DNA of 46,380 nucleotides, taken from contig NZ_JAAHBQ010000048.1 of NCBI RefSeq assembly GCF_020144665.1, positions 1 to 46,380 of the forward strand. The letters are read 5' to 3'. The notes under the pieces were generated by a model. It ran no database searches and was not told where the DNA came from. It saw nothing but the letters and a program-made list of their open reading frames with translations. Of the stretch, positions 1-9,008 are shown piece after piece. How positions within the stretch are numbered: position 1 is the stretch's first letter; each line of letters opens with the position of its first letter. Source of the stretch: Oscillatoria salina IIICB1 (lineage in GTDB: Bacteria; Cyanobacteriota; Cyanobacteriia; Cyanobacteriales; SIO1D9). The position numbers and the translations under genes were made by a program.

Positions 1-260
1 CCGAGGGAAGGGGGAGTAATTAGTAGCTTTAATATCTTACTAATTAACTAAATTCTTCCCTCTCTTGGTAGGAGATGGGTTGGGGGAGAGGTGATAATAA
101 TTTGAAGCAGTAACGTTGTCTAACCTAACCCCCCAGCACCCTTCCCTCCGAGGGAAGGGGGAGTAATTAGTAGCTTTAATATCTTACTAATTAACTAAAT
201 TCTTCCCTCTCTTGGTAGGAGATGGGTTGGGGGAGAGGTGATAATAATTTGAAGCAGTAA
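1..260. repeat. Long direct repeat, two copies, period 147 bp
   Basis: Positions 1-113 recur at 148-260, apparently base for base, separated by a 34-base spacer. The first copy touches the window edge and may begin earlier. The junction at 141-157 is a near-perfect palindrome (CTTCCCTC, one base, GAGGGAAG). Each copy holds purine-rich G runs followed by an AT-rich part. No reading frame is supported across it. It lies downstream of dnaJ, between its stop and the edge, and looks like a non-coding intergenic repeat of the kind common in cyanobacteria. No function can be assigned. Confidence 0.85.
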
Positions 261-347
261 TATAATTTTTTATACCTTGATATTTGCTAGCGATCCTGAT
301 TTTCTAGCGAGATTAACTAGAAAATTTTGCCAAAATTTGAAGCTAAT

Positions 348-1331
348 TTATGGCAACCAATCTTGACGGGGATTAAACTTTTCAATAGTACGAATTTTCT
401 CGTAAAGTTCCTTTTCTTCGGGGGTAATTTCTTCAGGAATAGCAAGTTGAATTTCTACTAATTGATCGCCGCGACTACCACCGCGAGGATAACCTTTATT
501 CGCTAGGCGCAATCTCTGACCTGATTTTACACCTGGGGGCAGTTTCATTTTCACTAAACCATCGAGGGTTGGGACTTCAATTGCTCCCCCTAAAACAGCT
601 TCGCTAGGTGTGAGCGGCACTTGACAATATACGTCGGCTCCTTGTAATTCAAAGATCGGATGGGGTTCAACGGTAATTTTCAGGTACAAGTCGCCACCAG
701 CCATACCTTGACCTTTTAGTCTAACTTGTTGCCCGTTGACCATGCCAGGAGGCATATCCACTTCCAGCGATCGCCCATCTTCGAGACGGATTCTTTCTCT
801 CCCTCCTTGGTAAGCTTTCTCTAAAGGTAAAGTTAATCTCGCTTCCACATCTTTCCGGGCAGGGCGAGGATTAATCGCCTTCTCAACCTTGATTTTTCCC
901 GGACGATAGCTCTCCCAATTCGTCGGACGAGTCCGGGGTCGTTCGACGGTTGTCGTGGCTCCACCGCCCTCTGCGCGGCGACTCAGGAGGTCTTCGACAA
1001 AGCGGTTAAAATCCCCGCCATACTGACTAAAATCGCCTTGGCTAGTGGTTTTGCCATTTCGATTGAAACTAAAGCCCTTACCAACTTTACGCTTACCAGC
1101 GCCCTGCTGCCAATAGCTACTAGCGCGATCGTAGAGCGATCGCTTACTTTCATCGGAAAGCACTTCATAAGCTTCACCGATCGCCTTAAACTTTTCCTCG
1201 GCAGCTTTATCACCCAAATTGCGATCGGGATGATAGCGCAACGCCAATTTCCGATACGCCTTTTTGATTTCCTGAACGTTTGCTTCTGGGGAAACGCCTA
1301 AAATTTCGTAGTAGTTCCGAAAGTTTTGCAT
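348..1331 (-). CDS. dnaJ: DnaJ-type co-chaperone (type II, DnaJ3-like)
   Basis: A 327-residue J-domain protein that stimulates the ATPase of an Hsp70 partner. The J domain occupies about residues 6-70, with the HPD motif at residues 34-36. A Gly/Phe/Arg-rich linker (about 75-150) follows, then the two beta-rich client-binding domains of DnaJ (about 160-320). The CxxCxGxG zinc-finger repeats of type I DnaJ are absent. The gene lies 144 bases downstream of a dnaK on the same strand, so the pair is probably one transcription unit. This arrangement and the lack of zinc fingers match the cyanobacterial dnaK3-dnaJ3 pair. Assignment to J-domain proteins is certain; the DnaJ3 subgroup is an inference from synteny. 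Confidence 0.93.
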   Translation of the reverse strand: MQNFRNYYEILGVSPEANVQEIKKAYRKLALRYHPDRNLGDKAAEEKFKAIGEAYEVLSDESKRSLYDRASSYWQQGAGKRKVGKGFSFNRNGKTTSQGDFSQYGGDFNRFVEDLLSRRAEGGGATTTVERPRTRPTNWESYRPGKIKVEKAINPRPARKDVEARLTLPLEKAYQGGRERIRLEDGRSLEVDMPPGMVNGQQVRLKGQGMAGGDLYLKITVEPHPIFELQGADVYCQVPLTPSEAVLGGAIEVPTLDGLVKMKLPPGVKSGQRLRLANKGYPRGGSRGDQLVEIQLAIPEEITPEEKELYEKIRTIEKFNPRQDWLP

Positions 1332-1475
1332 AACAAGAGGTGCGATCTTATCAGTATCCGCATTGACAGTTTTGGCTAGAAGTCAGAATTTGCCCTTATT
1401 TCCCAACTACCAAGCAAATAACTGGCGGCTTGTCGAAGGCTAGGATAAACCGTCGAAAAATTTATTGGTGTATTT

Positions 1476-3677
1476 TTAGAACCAATCATCATCTTCTTCA
1501 TCCCAATCATTTTGATAAGGGATATCCGAACGACGACGGCGATCGGAACGCGGCGGAGAGTCCGAGCGCGTGGGATAATCCGAACGAGGTGGATAATCCG
1601 AGCGCGTGGGATAATCTGAGCGAGGTGGATAATCCGAGCGAGGTGGATAATCCGAGCGAGGGGGATAATCTGCCGGAGAGCGACGGGAATTATTGTTATA
1701 CCGAGGACTTTCTCTCTCACCATAGTAGTCATCATATCCCGAATAGCGGCGATCGCCTGGGCGATCGTAACCGCCTCTGGAGGGATAAGGAGGTTCTGGT
1801 TCTCTTTCACCCGTAAAGGTACGACGAATCGAACCAAAAAAGTCATCGTCTTCTTCTTCTTGATACTGCAACCGAACCTCTCGATTTAACTCATAAAGAG
1901 CATCTTCAAGATCCGATTGCGCGCGATCGATGCGGCGTTCGTCATCTAATTCCAGACTACTGCGTAACTCCTCAACCAAAGCCTCAATCCGACGGCGATA
2001 ATAGCTAGCAAACTGAGTCCCAAAATCAAGACTTACCTCTTTCAACCGCCGGAGAGCCTGATCTGCCAAAGCCCCAGCCCGATTGCGTTTTTCCACTCGT
2101 TCGCGGCGTTCCTTATCAGCACGACTAAATTGTGCCGCTTCGCGAATCATTTGCTCAACTTCACCCTGGCTCAAAGTCGAAGCACCTTGAACGATAATAC
2201 TTTGTTCGCGCCCAGTAGTCTTATCCTGAGCCGTAACTTGCAAAATCCCATTAGCATCGATATCAAAAGCCACCTGAATTTGAGGAAGTCCCCTCGGTGC
2301 TGGCGGAATTCCCGTAAGCTTAAACTTACCCAGAGACTTATTATCCGCCGCCATTTCCCGTTCCCCTTGCAGCACGTGAACCTCTACCAAGGTTTGATTA
2401 TTTTCCGCCGTCGAAAAGACATCCGAACGTCGCACAGGAATCGTCGTATTGCGCGGAATCAACTTTTTCGTTACCCCACCAATCGTCTCCAAACCTAGAG
2501 ACAAAGGCGTAACATCAAGCAAGAGAATATCTTTAACCTCACCACCAATAATTCCCGCTTGAATTGCTGCACCCACAGCAACCACCTCATCAGGATTCAC
2601 ATTTTGATTCGGTTCTTTATCGATAAAACTGCGAACGAGTTCTTGTACCATCGGGATACGAGTCGAACCGCCCACCAAAACCACCTCATCAATTTGTACC
2701 GGAGAAATCCCCGCATCCGAAAGCGCCCGTTTAATCGGACGACGCAAACGACTAACCAAATCTCCACACAAACTTTCAAATTGAGGGCGAGTTAGCTTCG
2801 TTTCAATGTGTTTCGGACCCTCTTCCGTAGCAGTAATAAAAGGCAGATTAATTTCCGTAACACTCACACCCGACAACTCAATTTTCGCCTTTTCCGCCGC
2901 CTCCATCAGACGTTGGAGAGCTTGGCGATCGCGTCGTAAATCTACTTTCTCAGTTTCCAGAAACTGCTCCGCTAACCAATCGACAATTTTCTTATCGAAA
3001 TCATTCCCACCCAACTGCGTATCGCCGCTAGTCGCCTTAACCTCAAAAACACTATCCCCTACATCCAAAATCGAAACATCAAACGTTCCGCCACCCAAAT
3101 CAAACACCAAAATCGTTTGCGAATCATAACGATCTAACCCATAAGCCAAAGACGCTGCTGTCGGCTCATTGATAATCCGCATCACCTCCAAACCAGCAAT
3201 TCGTCCCGCATCCCTCGTCGCCTGTCGTTGAGAATCATTAAAATAAGCAGGTACGGTAATTACTGCCCCCGTTACAGGTTCCCCCAAATAACGCTCCGCT
3301 TCCTCAGCCAACTTCCGCAACACCAGCGCCGAAATCTCTTCCGGCGCAAATTCCTTACGCAAGCGAGGGCATCTAACTTTAATATTGCCCACCTCATCAC
3401 GCCGAATCGTATAAGGAACGCGCTTTGATTCCGGGCTAAGTTCAGCATATTTACGACCAATAAAGCGCTTCACCGCATAAAAAGTATTCTGAGGATTGAG
3501 AACCGCCTGTCGTCGTGCCATTTGCCCAACTACCAGTTCTCCATCCTTATTAAAGCCCACTACCGAAGGCGTGGTCCGCATCCCTTCCGAGTTAGCGATT
3601 ACCACTGGTTTGCCGCCTTCCATGACAGCTACTACTGAATTGGTTGTCCCTAAGTCAATGCCGACTACTTTGCCCAT
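1476..3677 (-). CDS. dnaK: Hsp70 chaperone DnaK (DnaK3-like, repetitive tail)
   Basis: A 733-residue Hsp70: an ATP-driven chaperone that binds unfolded segments. The N-terminus has the phosphate-1 signature [17 protein letters not shown], followed by the second signature [15 protein letters not shown] and LVGGSTRIP in the ATPase domain (to about 385), then the substrate-binding beta domain and helical lid (to about 600). After the lid comes an unusually long charged tail rich in Arg, Asp, Tyr and Pro, with hexapeptide repeats, ending in an acidic DDDWF. DnaK2-type proteins are near 635 residues, so this is longer by about 100. Long tails and a neighbouring dnaJ are features of cyanobacterial DnaK3, reported as thylakoid-associated and essential in Synechococcus. 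I see no CIRCE operator upstream. Confidence 0.96.
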   Translation of the reverse strand: MGKVVGIDLGTTNSVVAVMEGGKPVVIANSEGMRTTPSVVGFNKDGELVVGQMARRQAVLNPQNTFYAVKRFIGRKYAELSPESKRVPYTIRRDEVGNIKVRCPRLRKEFAPEEISALVLRKLAEEAERYLGEPVTGAVITVPAYFNDSQRQATRDAGRIAGLEVMRIINEPTAASLAYGLDRYDSQTILVFDLGGGTFDVSILDVGDSVFEVKATSGDTQLGGNDFDKKIVDWLAEQFLETEKVDLRRDRQALQRLMEAAEKAKIELSGVSVTEINLPFITATEEGPKHIETKLTRPQFESLCGDLVSRLRRPIKRALSDAGISPVQIDEVVLVGGSTRIPMVQELVRSFIDKEPNQNVNPDEVVAVGAAIQAGIIGGEVKDILLLDVTPLSLGLETIGGVTKKLIPRNTTIPVRRSDVFSTAENNQTLVEVHVLQGEREMAADNKSLGKFKLTGIPPAPRGLPQIQVAFDIDANGILQVTAQDKTTGREQSIIVQGASTLSQGEVEQMIREAAQFSRADKERRERVEKRNRAGALADQALRRLKEVSLDFGTQFASYYRRRIEALVEELRSSLELDDERRIDRAQSDLEDALYELNREVRLQYQEEEDDDFFGSIRRTFTGEREPEPPYPSRGGYDRPGDRRYSGYDDYYGERESPRYNNNSRRSPADYPPRSDYPPRSDYPPRSDYPTRSDYPPRSDYPTRSDSPPRSDRRRRSDIPYQNDWDEEDDDWF
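1533..1658 (-). repeat. 18-bp tandem repeat encoding RSDYPP units in the DnaK tail
   Basis: Seven consecutive 18-base units encode hexapeptides of the form [18 protein letters not shown] or RSDRRR (about residues 674-715 of DnaK), with a degenerate unit on each side. The phase is exactly in frame, so copy number can change without breaking the gene. The opposite strand is also open here, which creates spurious reading frames. Confidence 0.9.
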
Positions 3678-3997
3678 GCGTTTGCTTTCTCCGCAACTTG
3701 CCCCGCTTACTTCAAAATAATAATTCGAGTCAGGATTTAAATTAGCAGCTACCGATAGAGAAATCGATCGCTCACTTACCTACTCATCTGCTTGTAGCTT
3801 TACAGTATATCTTTTGCTTAGTTAGCCTCAGCCCCGAAGTAGGGGAAACTCTATCTGCCAATTTTTAGAGTGAAACTCGATCTCGGTTGAGAGAGAAAGC
3901 TTCTAACTCCTTTTCTAGCTATATCTTATCGTGTTGAGACAACTCACTGCTGCTGCTAGTGATACGATAAAAATTTGCTGTAACTGGTGAGCAAAGG

Positions 3998-4981
3998 ATG
4001 GCAGAAACTCTTTTCTTCAACGCTCTGCGTGAAGCTACTGACGAAGAAATGGCGCGCGACGACACTGTTTTCGTTCTCGGTGAGGATGTTGGTCATTATG
4101 GTGGCTCTTATAAAGTAACCAAAGACCTGTACAAAAAATATGGCGAATTGCGACTTTTGGATACCCCGATCGCGGAAAATAGTTTTATGGGTTTGGCTGT
4201 CGGTGCGGCAATGACTGGTTTGCGTCCGATTGTCGAAGGCATGAATATGGGCTTTTTGCTGCTAGCTTTTAACCAAATTTCTAATAATGCTGGAATGCTG
4301 CGTTATACCTCTGGTGGTAATTTTAAGATCCCGATGGTGATTCGCGGTCCTGGAGGCGTAGGTCGTCAATTGGGGGCGGAACACTCCCAAAGACTCGAAG
4401 CTTATTTTCATGCGGTTCCTGGGCTAAAAATCGTTGCTTGTTCGACTGTTTATAATGCCAAGGGCTTATTGAAAGCGGCAATTCGTGACGATAACCCGGT
4501 ACTGTTTTTTGAACACGTTTTGCTTTATAACCTCAAGGAAGATTTACCTGAAGAGGAATATTTGTTACCTCTAGATCGAGCAGAAGTTGTCCGTTCTGGT
4601 AAAGATGTGACAATTCTGACTTACTCTAGAATGCGCCATCATGTCCTCCAAGCGCTGAAGCAATTGGAAAAGGAAGGCTACGATCCAGAAATTATCGATT
4701 TAATCTCGCTGAAACCTTTTGACATGAATGTTATTGGTGAGTCGATTCGCAAAACTCATCGAGTTATTATTGTCGAGGAGTGCATGAAAACTGGCGGAAT
4801 TGCTGCGGAACTGATTTCGCTAATCAATGAACAACTTTTTGATGAGTTAGATGCGCCACCCTTGCGCTTATCTTCTCAAGATATTCCCACACCATACAAC
4901 GGTACTCTGGAAAACTTGACAATTGTGCAACCGCAGCAAATTGTCGAAGCTGTCCAGAAAATGATGCAGTTACGAGTTTAG
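3998..4981 (+). CDS. pdhB: Pyruvate dehydrogenase E1 component, beta subunit
   Basis: A 327-residue transketolase-like subunit that pairs with E1 alpha to decarboxylate pyruvate with thiamine diphosphate and feed acetyl groups to E2. The pyrimidine-binding domain (1-180) has [23 protein letters not shown] and [17 protein letters not shown]; the C-terminal transketolase domain (190-325) has [15 protein letters not shown] and [15 protein letters not shown]. Length and sequence match cyanobacterial PdhB. The alpha subunit is not in the window, as is usual in cyanobacteria where pdh genes are dispersed. secD and secF follow on the same strand, an order conserved in many cyanobacteria. The start is supported by AAAGG just upstream of the ATG. 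Confidence 0.96.
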   Translation: MAETLFFNALREATDEEMARDDTVFVLGEDVGHYGGSYKVTKDLYKKYGELRLLDTPIAENSFMGLAVGAAMTGLRPIVEGMNMGFLLLAFNQISNNAGMLRYTSGGNFKIPMVIRGPGGVGRQLGAEHSQRLEAYFHAVPGLKIVACSTVYNAKGLLKAAIRDDNPVLFFEHVLLYNLKEDLPEEEYLLPLDRAEVVRSGKDVTILTYSRMRHHVLQALKQLEKEGYDPEIIDLISLKPFDMNVIGESIRKTHRVIIVEECMKTGGIAAELISLINEQLFDELDAPPLRLSSQDIPTPYNGTLENLTIVQPQQIVEAVQKMMQLRV

Positions 4982-5010
4982 AGGATTGGGGATTGGGAGA
5001 TTTGGGGGAG

Positions 5011-5064
5011 GGAGACAAGGGAGACAAGGGGGACAAGGGGGACAAGGGGGACAAGGGGGACAAG
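5011..5064 (+). repeat. 9-bp tandem repeat, six units
   Basis: Units of GGAGACAAG (two) then GGGGACAAG (four) sit back to back in the pdhB-secD gap. Further imperfect units continue to about 5095. The repeat keeps frame on either strand because its unit is a multiple of three, giving misleading open frames on the minus strand. It is followed by a 13-mer TCACTGATAACTG at 5112-5124, a dispersed element seen elsewhere in the window. Likely a length-variable microsatellite. Confidence 0.9.
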
Positions 5065-5184
5065 GGAGAGGGGGAAGATGAGGGAGACAAGGAGGATAAA
5101 CTGATAACTGTTCACTGATAACTGAACCCAGTCCCCTCCTCCCCAGTCCCATGACGACGAATAACAAAGTAAAAATAGCAAATA

Positions 5185-6591
5185 ATGGAAAAACAGCGTT
5201 CTTTAATTGCCCTAATTATAGTCTTGGTGGTAGGGGCGATCGCGCTCTTAACTCAGCTACCAATTCCCCAAGGGCTGGATTTACGGGGAGGGTCACAGCT
5301 TACAATTCAGGTGAAGCCTGTTGAAGGTAAGGAAATTAATCAGGAAAATCTGGTTGCTGTTAAACGAGTCTTGGAAAATCGGGTTAACGGTTTAGGCGTA
5401 TCGGAACCACTGATTCAAACCGCAGGTGAAGATAAAATCTTGGTACAATTACCAGGAGTAAGTAACCCGGAACAGGCAGAAAGAGTCCTTGGGGGAACAG
5501 CGCAGCTTGAGTTTCGCCAACAAATACCTAATACGGAAGGGGATTTTCAAGCTTTATTTACTATTCAACAGCAATTACAAGCTCAACTGGCTCAATTGCG
5601 ATCGGGTGAAGAAGACAATTTAGAGGAAATTGAAGAAACTACCGCATCTCTGGATACAATCAATCAGCAGTTGGCTGAACTTTTTCAACCTGTGGGTTTG
5701 ACTGGTCAAAATCTGGAAAATGCTCGCGCTGAACCAACTCAAAGTGGTAATAGTTGGGAAGTTGCTCTCCGTTTCGATGCTGAAGGTGGAGATAAGTTTG
5801 CTGAATTAACGAAAAATGTCGCTGGTACTGGTCGCCGTTTGGGTATTTTTCTCGATAATGATTTGATTAGCGCTCCGAATGTGGGTCCCGAATTTGCGGA
5901 AACGGGAATTACTGGTGGTGCGGCAGTAATTACTGGTAATTTTACTCTCGAAACTGCTAACGATCTGGCTGTGCAGTTGCGTGGTGGTGCGTTACCTTTC
6001 CCGGTGGAAGTAGTGGAAAACCGCACTGTCGGTGCTACTCTCGGACGAGATAGCGTGCGGCGCAGTATCTATGCTGCTGTGGCTGGTTTGGTGTTAGTCT
6101 TAATTTTTATGGGGGTTTATTATCGACTGCCTGGGTTGATTGCTGATGTGTCTTTGGCGATCTATACTTTGCTAACATTAGCTTGTTTTGCTTTGATTGG
6201 CGTAACTTTGACGTTACCAGGAATTGCCGGGTTTATCCTCAGTATTGGTATGGCAGTTGATGCAAATGTGCTGATTTTTGAGCGTACTCGTGAAGAATTA
6301 CGTTCGGGTAAGACTTTATATCGCTCGGTTGAGTCGGGTTTTTATCGAGCTTTTTCGAGTATCTTAGACAGTAACGTGACGACGTTGATTGCTTGTGCTG
6401 CTTTGTTTTGGTTGGGATCGGGTTTGGTTAAGGGTTTTGCTTTGACTTTGGCAATTGGTGTCATAGTAAGTATGTTTACTGCTCTCACTTGCAGTCGTAC
6501 TTTGCTACTCTTGACTGTTTTAACTTTACCTGGAGTGCGCCAAAAACCAGAACTTTTCTGTCCTAATCTCGATCGGAGTGCAAAATCATAG
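5185..6591 (+). CDS. secD: Protein translocase subunit SecD
   Basis: A 468-residue inner/thylakoid membrane protein that works with SecF and SecYEG to drive late steps of preprotein export using the proton gradient. An N-terminal membrane segment (about 7-25) is followed by the conserved [11 protein letters not shown] motif (about 29-39), a large periplasmic/lumenal domain (to about 290), then five membrane helices to the C-terminus. [22 protein letters not shown] is interrupted by no gap and is the classic SecD/SecF permease signature. secF begins 13 bases downstream, so the two are surely co-transcribed. It is shorter than E. coli SecD (615) but typical for cyanobacteria. Confidence 0.96.
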   Translation: MEKQRSLIALIIVLVVGAIALLTQLPIPQGLDLRGGSQLTIQVKPVEGKEINQENLVAVKRVLENRVNGLGVSEPLIQTAGEDKILVQLPGVSNPEQAERVLGGTAQLEFRQQIPNTEGDFQALFTIQQQLQAQLAQLRSGEEDNLEEIEETTASLDTINQQLAELFQPVGLTGQNLENARAEPTQSGNSWEVALRFDAEGGDKFAELTKNVAGTGRRLGIFLDNDLISAPNVGPEFAETGITGGAAVITGNFTLETANDLAVQLRGGALPFPVEVVENRTVGATLGRDSVRRSIYAAVAGLVLVLIFMGVYYRLPGLIADVSLAIYTLLTLACFALIGVTLTLPGIAGFILSIGMAVDANVLIFERTREELRSGKTLYRSVESGFYRAFSSILDSNVTTLIACAALFWLGSGLVKGFALTLAIGVIVSMFTALTCSRTLLLLTVLTLPGVRQKPELFCPNLDRSAKS

Positions 6592-6604
6592 TCAGAGGGA
6601 AATT

Positions 6605-7567
6605 ATGAAGTTAAATATTATTAAGCAGCAACGACTGTGGTGGACAGTTTCGGCGATCGCTGTTTTAATTAGCGCGATCGCAATGACGATTTCTTGGTTC
6701 ACTTTTAATGCACCTTTACGTCCTGGGCTGGATTTTGTTGGCGGAACTCGGTTACAGTTAGAACGAGATTGTTCGGTTGCTGGTAACTGCGATGAACCGA
6801 TTAATTCTGGACAAGTTCGCGATATTTTAGCCGCACAAGATTTGGCAAATAGCAGCATTCAAGTTATTGGTGAAGATAAGCAAACTCTTTCAATTCGTAC
6901 GAAAACTTTAAATGTTGACGAACGCACTCAGTTAAGAGCAGCTTTAAGCGAAGAAATCGGCACATTTGACCCCGAAACAACTCAGATCGAAACAGTCGGT
7001 CCCACGATCGGTCAAGAACTTTTTACTGCTGGTATTCTAGCTTTGATTGTTTCGTTTTTCGGTATTATTGTATACCTCAGCTTCCGCTTTCAGTTTGACT
7101 ACGCTCTGTTTGCAATTATTGCTTTATTTCACGACGCTTTTATTACTGCGGGGATCTTCTCTATTTTTGGTTTGGTTTTTGGGGTCGAAGTTGATAGTTT
7201 GTTCTTAGTTGCTATCTTGACAATTATCGGTTTTTCTGTTAACGATACTGTGATAATTTACGATCGCATTCGCGAAACAATTGCTGAAAACCCCAAAGAT
7301 TCTATTACTGATATTGTCGATAACGCTGTCAATCAAACCTTAAGCCGCTCAATTAATACTACTCTGACAACTTTATTACCATTGATAGCTATTGCTTTAT
7401 TTGGCGGCGAAACTTTGAAATTCTTTGCTTTAACCTTAATTATCGGCTTTATTCTCGGTGCTTATTCCAGTATCTTTGTTGGTAGCACTTTGTTGGCTTG
7501 GTGGAGAGTACGTCAGGGTAAAGAAAGAGTAGCTTTTGCTGATAGTCAACCTCATGAGGAAACTTAG
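6605..7567 (+). CDS. secF: Protein translocase subunit SecF
   Basis: A 320-residue partner of SecD. The first membrane helix (about 10-33) is followed by [13 protein letters not shown], a short periplasmic domain, and five helices. The permease signature reads [15 protein letters not shown]. The frame is open further upstream with an ATG at 6578, but that start would overlap secD by 14 bases. I chose the ATG at 6605 because AGAGGGA lies at ribosome-binding distance and the protein then begins [10 protein letters not shown], the usual SecF start. Pair with secD as one operon. Confidence 0.95.
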   Translation: MKLNIIKQQRLWWTVSAIAVLISAIAMTISWFTFNAPLRPGLDFVGGTRLQLERDCSVAGNCDEPINSGQVRDILAAQDLANSSIQVIGEDKQTLSIRTKTLNVDERTQLRAALSEEIGTFDPETTQIETVGPTIGQELFTAGILALIVSFFGIIVYLSFRFQFDYALFAIIALFHDAFITAGIFSIFGLVFGVEVDSLFLVAILTIIGFSVNDTVIIYDRIRETIAENPKDSITDIVDNAVNQTLSRSINTTLTTLLPLIAIALFGGETLKFFALTLIIGFILGAYSSIFVGSTLLAWWRVRQGKERVAFADSQPHEET

Positions 7568-7612
7568 TTGCGATCGGCATTGAAAAATTTTATTGCTTAG
7601 TAATCGCAGTAT

Positions 7613-7693
7613 AGAGGTAGAACGTAAGTCTAAACAAAGACTATTACAATAGTAGGTAAATTCATCCTCATAGTAACTTATAATTCTACCTCT
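7613..7693. other. Inverted repeat after secF
   Basis: AGAGGTAGAA at 7613-7622 is the exact reverse complement of TTCTACCTCT at 7684-7693. The arms are 61 bases apart in the 163-base gap between secF and the next gene. It could be a transcript end or an operator; there is no T run after the second arm, so a classical terminator is not supported. Confidence 0.4.
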
Positions 7694-7730
7694 TAGCTAT
7701 TACTAATTATCTCTTACCTCTGGACTACCG

Positions 7731-8135
7731 ATGACAAACCTTCAACACCAACCTCAAAATATAGATCCTGACTTGAATAGAAAAGTCGAAAGATTACATC
7801 GACTGACAGTTTATGGTAGGTGGTTAGTGGTTGGTTTATCCTGGTTGATTTTTGCTCCTTTGGGTATTTGGGGACTGCGGGAAGAAATTTCCCTGTGGCT
7901 GGAACATTTTACTTGGGCAGCCGTGCGTTATGGTTTGGCTTACAATCGACTTGCGGCGGTTTCTCTTGCTTTTTGTTTCGGGATCACTACTGCTGTCTTG
8001 GTTTGGCAAAGTCGTAACATTCTTTTTGGACTTCCTCCTCAAGAAAGACGACAATTAGAAAAAAAAGTCAGGCAAATTCAAGCTAAAGGTCCAACTCATC
8101 CTTTGTGGAAATGGGTTTGTCAGTCGCGGCTATGA
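7731..8135 (+). CDS. Two-helix membrane protein, unknown function
   Basis: A 134-residue protein with a short polar N-terminus, a hydrophobic segment at about 31-47 (WLVVGLSWLIFAPLGIWGL), an amphipathic stretch, a second hydrophobic segment at about 76-95 (AAVSLAFCFGITTAVLVW), and a basic C-terminus (PPQERRQLEKKVRQIQAKG). I recognise no family beyond a general resemblance to conserved cyanobacterial hypothetical membrane proteins. It follows secDF on the same strand after 163 bases. Nothing in the sequence indicates a reaction. Confidence 0.75.
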   Translation: MTNLQHQPQNIDPDLNRKVERLHRLTVYGRWLVVGLSWLIFAPLGIWGLREEISLWLEHFTWAAVRYGLAYNRLAAVSLAFCFGITTAVLVWQSRNILFGLPPQERRQLEKKVRQIQAKGPTHPLWKWVCQSRL

Positions 8136-8166
8136 TTGGGGGCTGGGGTTTTCAGCGAACAGTAAT

Positions 8167-8305
8167 CAGTTATCAGTGACTAGTTATGAGTTATGAATAG
8201 GGAAGAGGGGGATTTAGAGGACTTGGGGGAACTAGGAGATAAACTGGTACGTGCTCACTGTTAACTGGTAATTTGTAGATGCGGGTACCTGCTCACTGAT
8301 AACTG
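8167..8305. repeat. Dispersed 13-mer in inverted orientation
   Basis: CAGTTATCAGTGA at 8167-8179 and its exact complement TCACTGATAACTG at 8293-8305 flank a segment with degenerate relatives (CTCACTGTTAACTGG). The same 13-mer occurs at 5112-5124 and 35884-35896. These are non-coding repeats of the cyanobacterial ACTGATAACTG type, placed just before a small reading frame. Confidence 0.8.
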
Positions 8306-8309
8306 AAAT

Positions 8310-8489
8310 ATGAATATTCCCGATACTATAGTCGCAGAAATTAAAGCTTATCTTCATAAACAAGCCGATCGAGGCGATCTTGAAGCGCAAACTTTATTAG
8401 CTCAACTCGAACAAGTTGATAATTTTTCTCAAGAAACTGCTACTAGAGAAATGTTATCTCCTCCACCAGAAAAAGCTTTGGGCTGCTAA
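8310..8489 (+). CDS. Small hypothetical protein (59 aa)
   Basis: An ATG at 8310 opens a 59-codon frame. It reads MNIPDTIVAEIKAYLHKQAD, then an acidic helical stretch with RGDLEAQTLLAQLEQ, and ends PPPEKALGC. The composition (amphipathic helix, leucine every three to four residues, no long hydrophobic run) looks like a real small soluble protein. The predicted start immediately follows the dispersed 13-mer and has no good ribosome binding site. I do not recognise the family. Confidence 0.5.
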   Translation: MNIPDTIVAEIKAYLHKQADRGDLEAQTLLAQLEQVDNFSQETATREMLSPPPEKALGC

Positions 8490-8645
8490 TAGTCCAATTT
8501 TTGAAAAAATAGAAGCTAAGGGGCAATTTCCATGGTTGTACCTTAGTTTTTGGCGGTTTTAGGTGGTTTTTGGTAGCTCCTTCCTGAACAAATTATGCTC
8601 AGTGAAAATTTTGTGACCAGATAGTTGCCATTTTCGCAAATTTTA

Positions 8646-8676
8646 GTTACATTTATTTACAGAGCAACTTTACAAA
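8646..8676 (+). promoter_or_regulatory. HLR1-like RpaB site upstream of hli
   Basis: GTTACATT (8646-8653), two bases, TTTACAGA (8656-8663) form the two direct repeats of the cyanobacterial HLR1 element, consensus (G/T)TTACA(T/A)(T/A) with 2-base spacing; one position of the second repeat departs. A third match, TTTACAAA, lies at 8669-8676. HLR1 is the binding site of the response regulator RpaB at high-light genes. Its place 25-55 bases before the hli start codon fits this. Confidence 0.72.
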
Positions 8677-8700
8677 ACTTAATTAACTGGAGAGCAAACG

Positions 8701-8850
8701 ATGGAAGATAACCGCAACGATGTTAAATTTGGCTTCACCCCTCAAGCCGAAAATTGGAATGGTCGTTTAGCAATGATTGGCTTTGCGGCTGCATTGATCG
8801 TCGAGTTAATCTCTGGTCAAGGCGTACTCCATTTTTGGGGTTTGATGTAA
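8701..8850 (+). CDS. hli: High-light-inducible protein (HLIP/SCP, one-helix)
   Basis: A 49-residue one-helix relative of plant light-harvesting proteins. These bind chlorophyll and carotenoid in the thylakoid membrane and protect photosystem II assembly under excess light. The signature is complete: [20 protein letters not shown], with the Glu and Asn/Arg that ligate chlorophyll, in a single membrane helix at about 21-40. The N-terminus [17 protein letters not shown] is typical. GGAG lies 8 bases before the ATG. An HLR1-like element is upstream and a strong hairpin terminator follows the stop, so it is a monocistronic light-regulated unit. Confidence 0.95.
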   Translation: MEDNRNDVKFGFTPQAENWNGRLAMIGFAAALIVELISGQGVLHFWGLM

Positions 8851-8900
8851 TTTATTTAACAATCTCTCTCGTTTCTAGATCTTGTCAATCTCGCATTTTT

Positions 8901-8936
8901 AAGCTGGATTTCGTTAAAGAAAGCCAGCTTTTTTTT
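8901..8936 (+). terminator. Rho-independent terminator of hli
   Basis: AAGCTGG (8901-8907) pairs with CCAGCTT (8924-8930), extended inward by TTTC/GAAA across one mismatch around the loop GTTAAA. An eight-T run (8929-8936) follows. It lies 50 bases after the hli stop. Confidence 0.9.
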
Positions 8937-8946
8937 GGAAATAAAA

Positions 8947-8986
8947 TAGTAAATAGTAGGGAGAAAAAAATACCTACTATTTACTA
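8947..8986 (-). terminator. Hairpin downstream of sigA
   Basis: A 14-base perfect inverted repeat (8947-8960 with 8973-8986) and a 12-base loop. Read on the minus strand it comes 22 bases after the sigA stop and is followed by TTTTAT, as expected for the sigA terminator. The AT-rich stem makes it weaker than its neighbour. Confidence 0.7.
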
Positions 8987-9008
8987 ACATTCTTACTCAG
9001 GATTTCTG

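Noticed and set aside
1-260. CRISPR array
   Set aside because: Only two units of more than 100 bases with a single spacer and no cas genes.
1430-1816. Open frame on the plus strand opposite the DnaK tail
   Set aside because: It follows the 18-base repeat and has repetitive composition; it is the complement of a well-supported gene.
4824-5181. Pro/Ser/Leu-rich open frames on the minus strand after pdhB
   Set aside because: They arise from the 9-base tandem repeat, which is open in all three frames on that strand.
8754-8987. 77-codon plus frame across hli
   Set aside because: Out of frame with the clearly conserved 49-codon hli gene and runs through its terminator.
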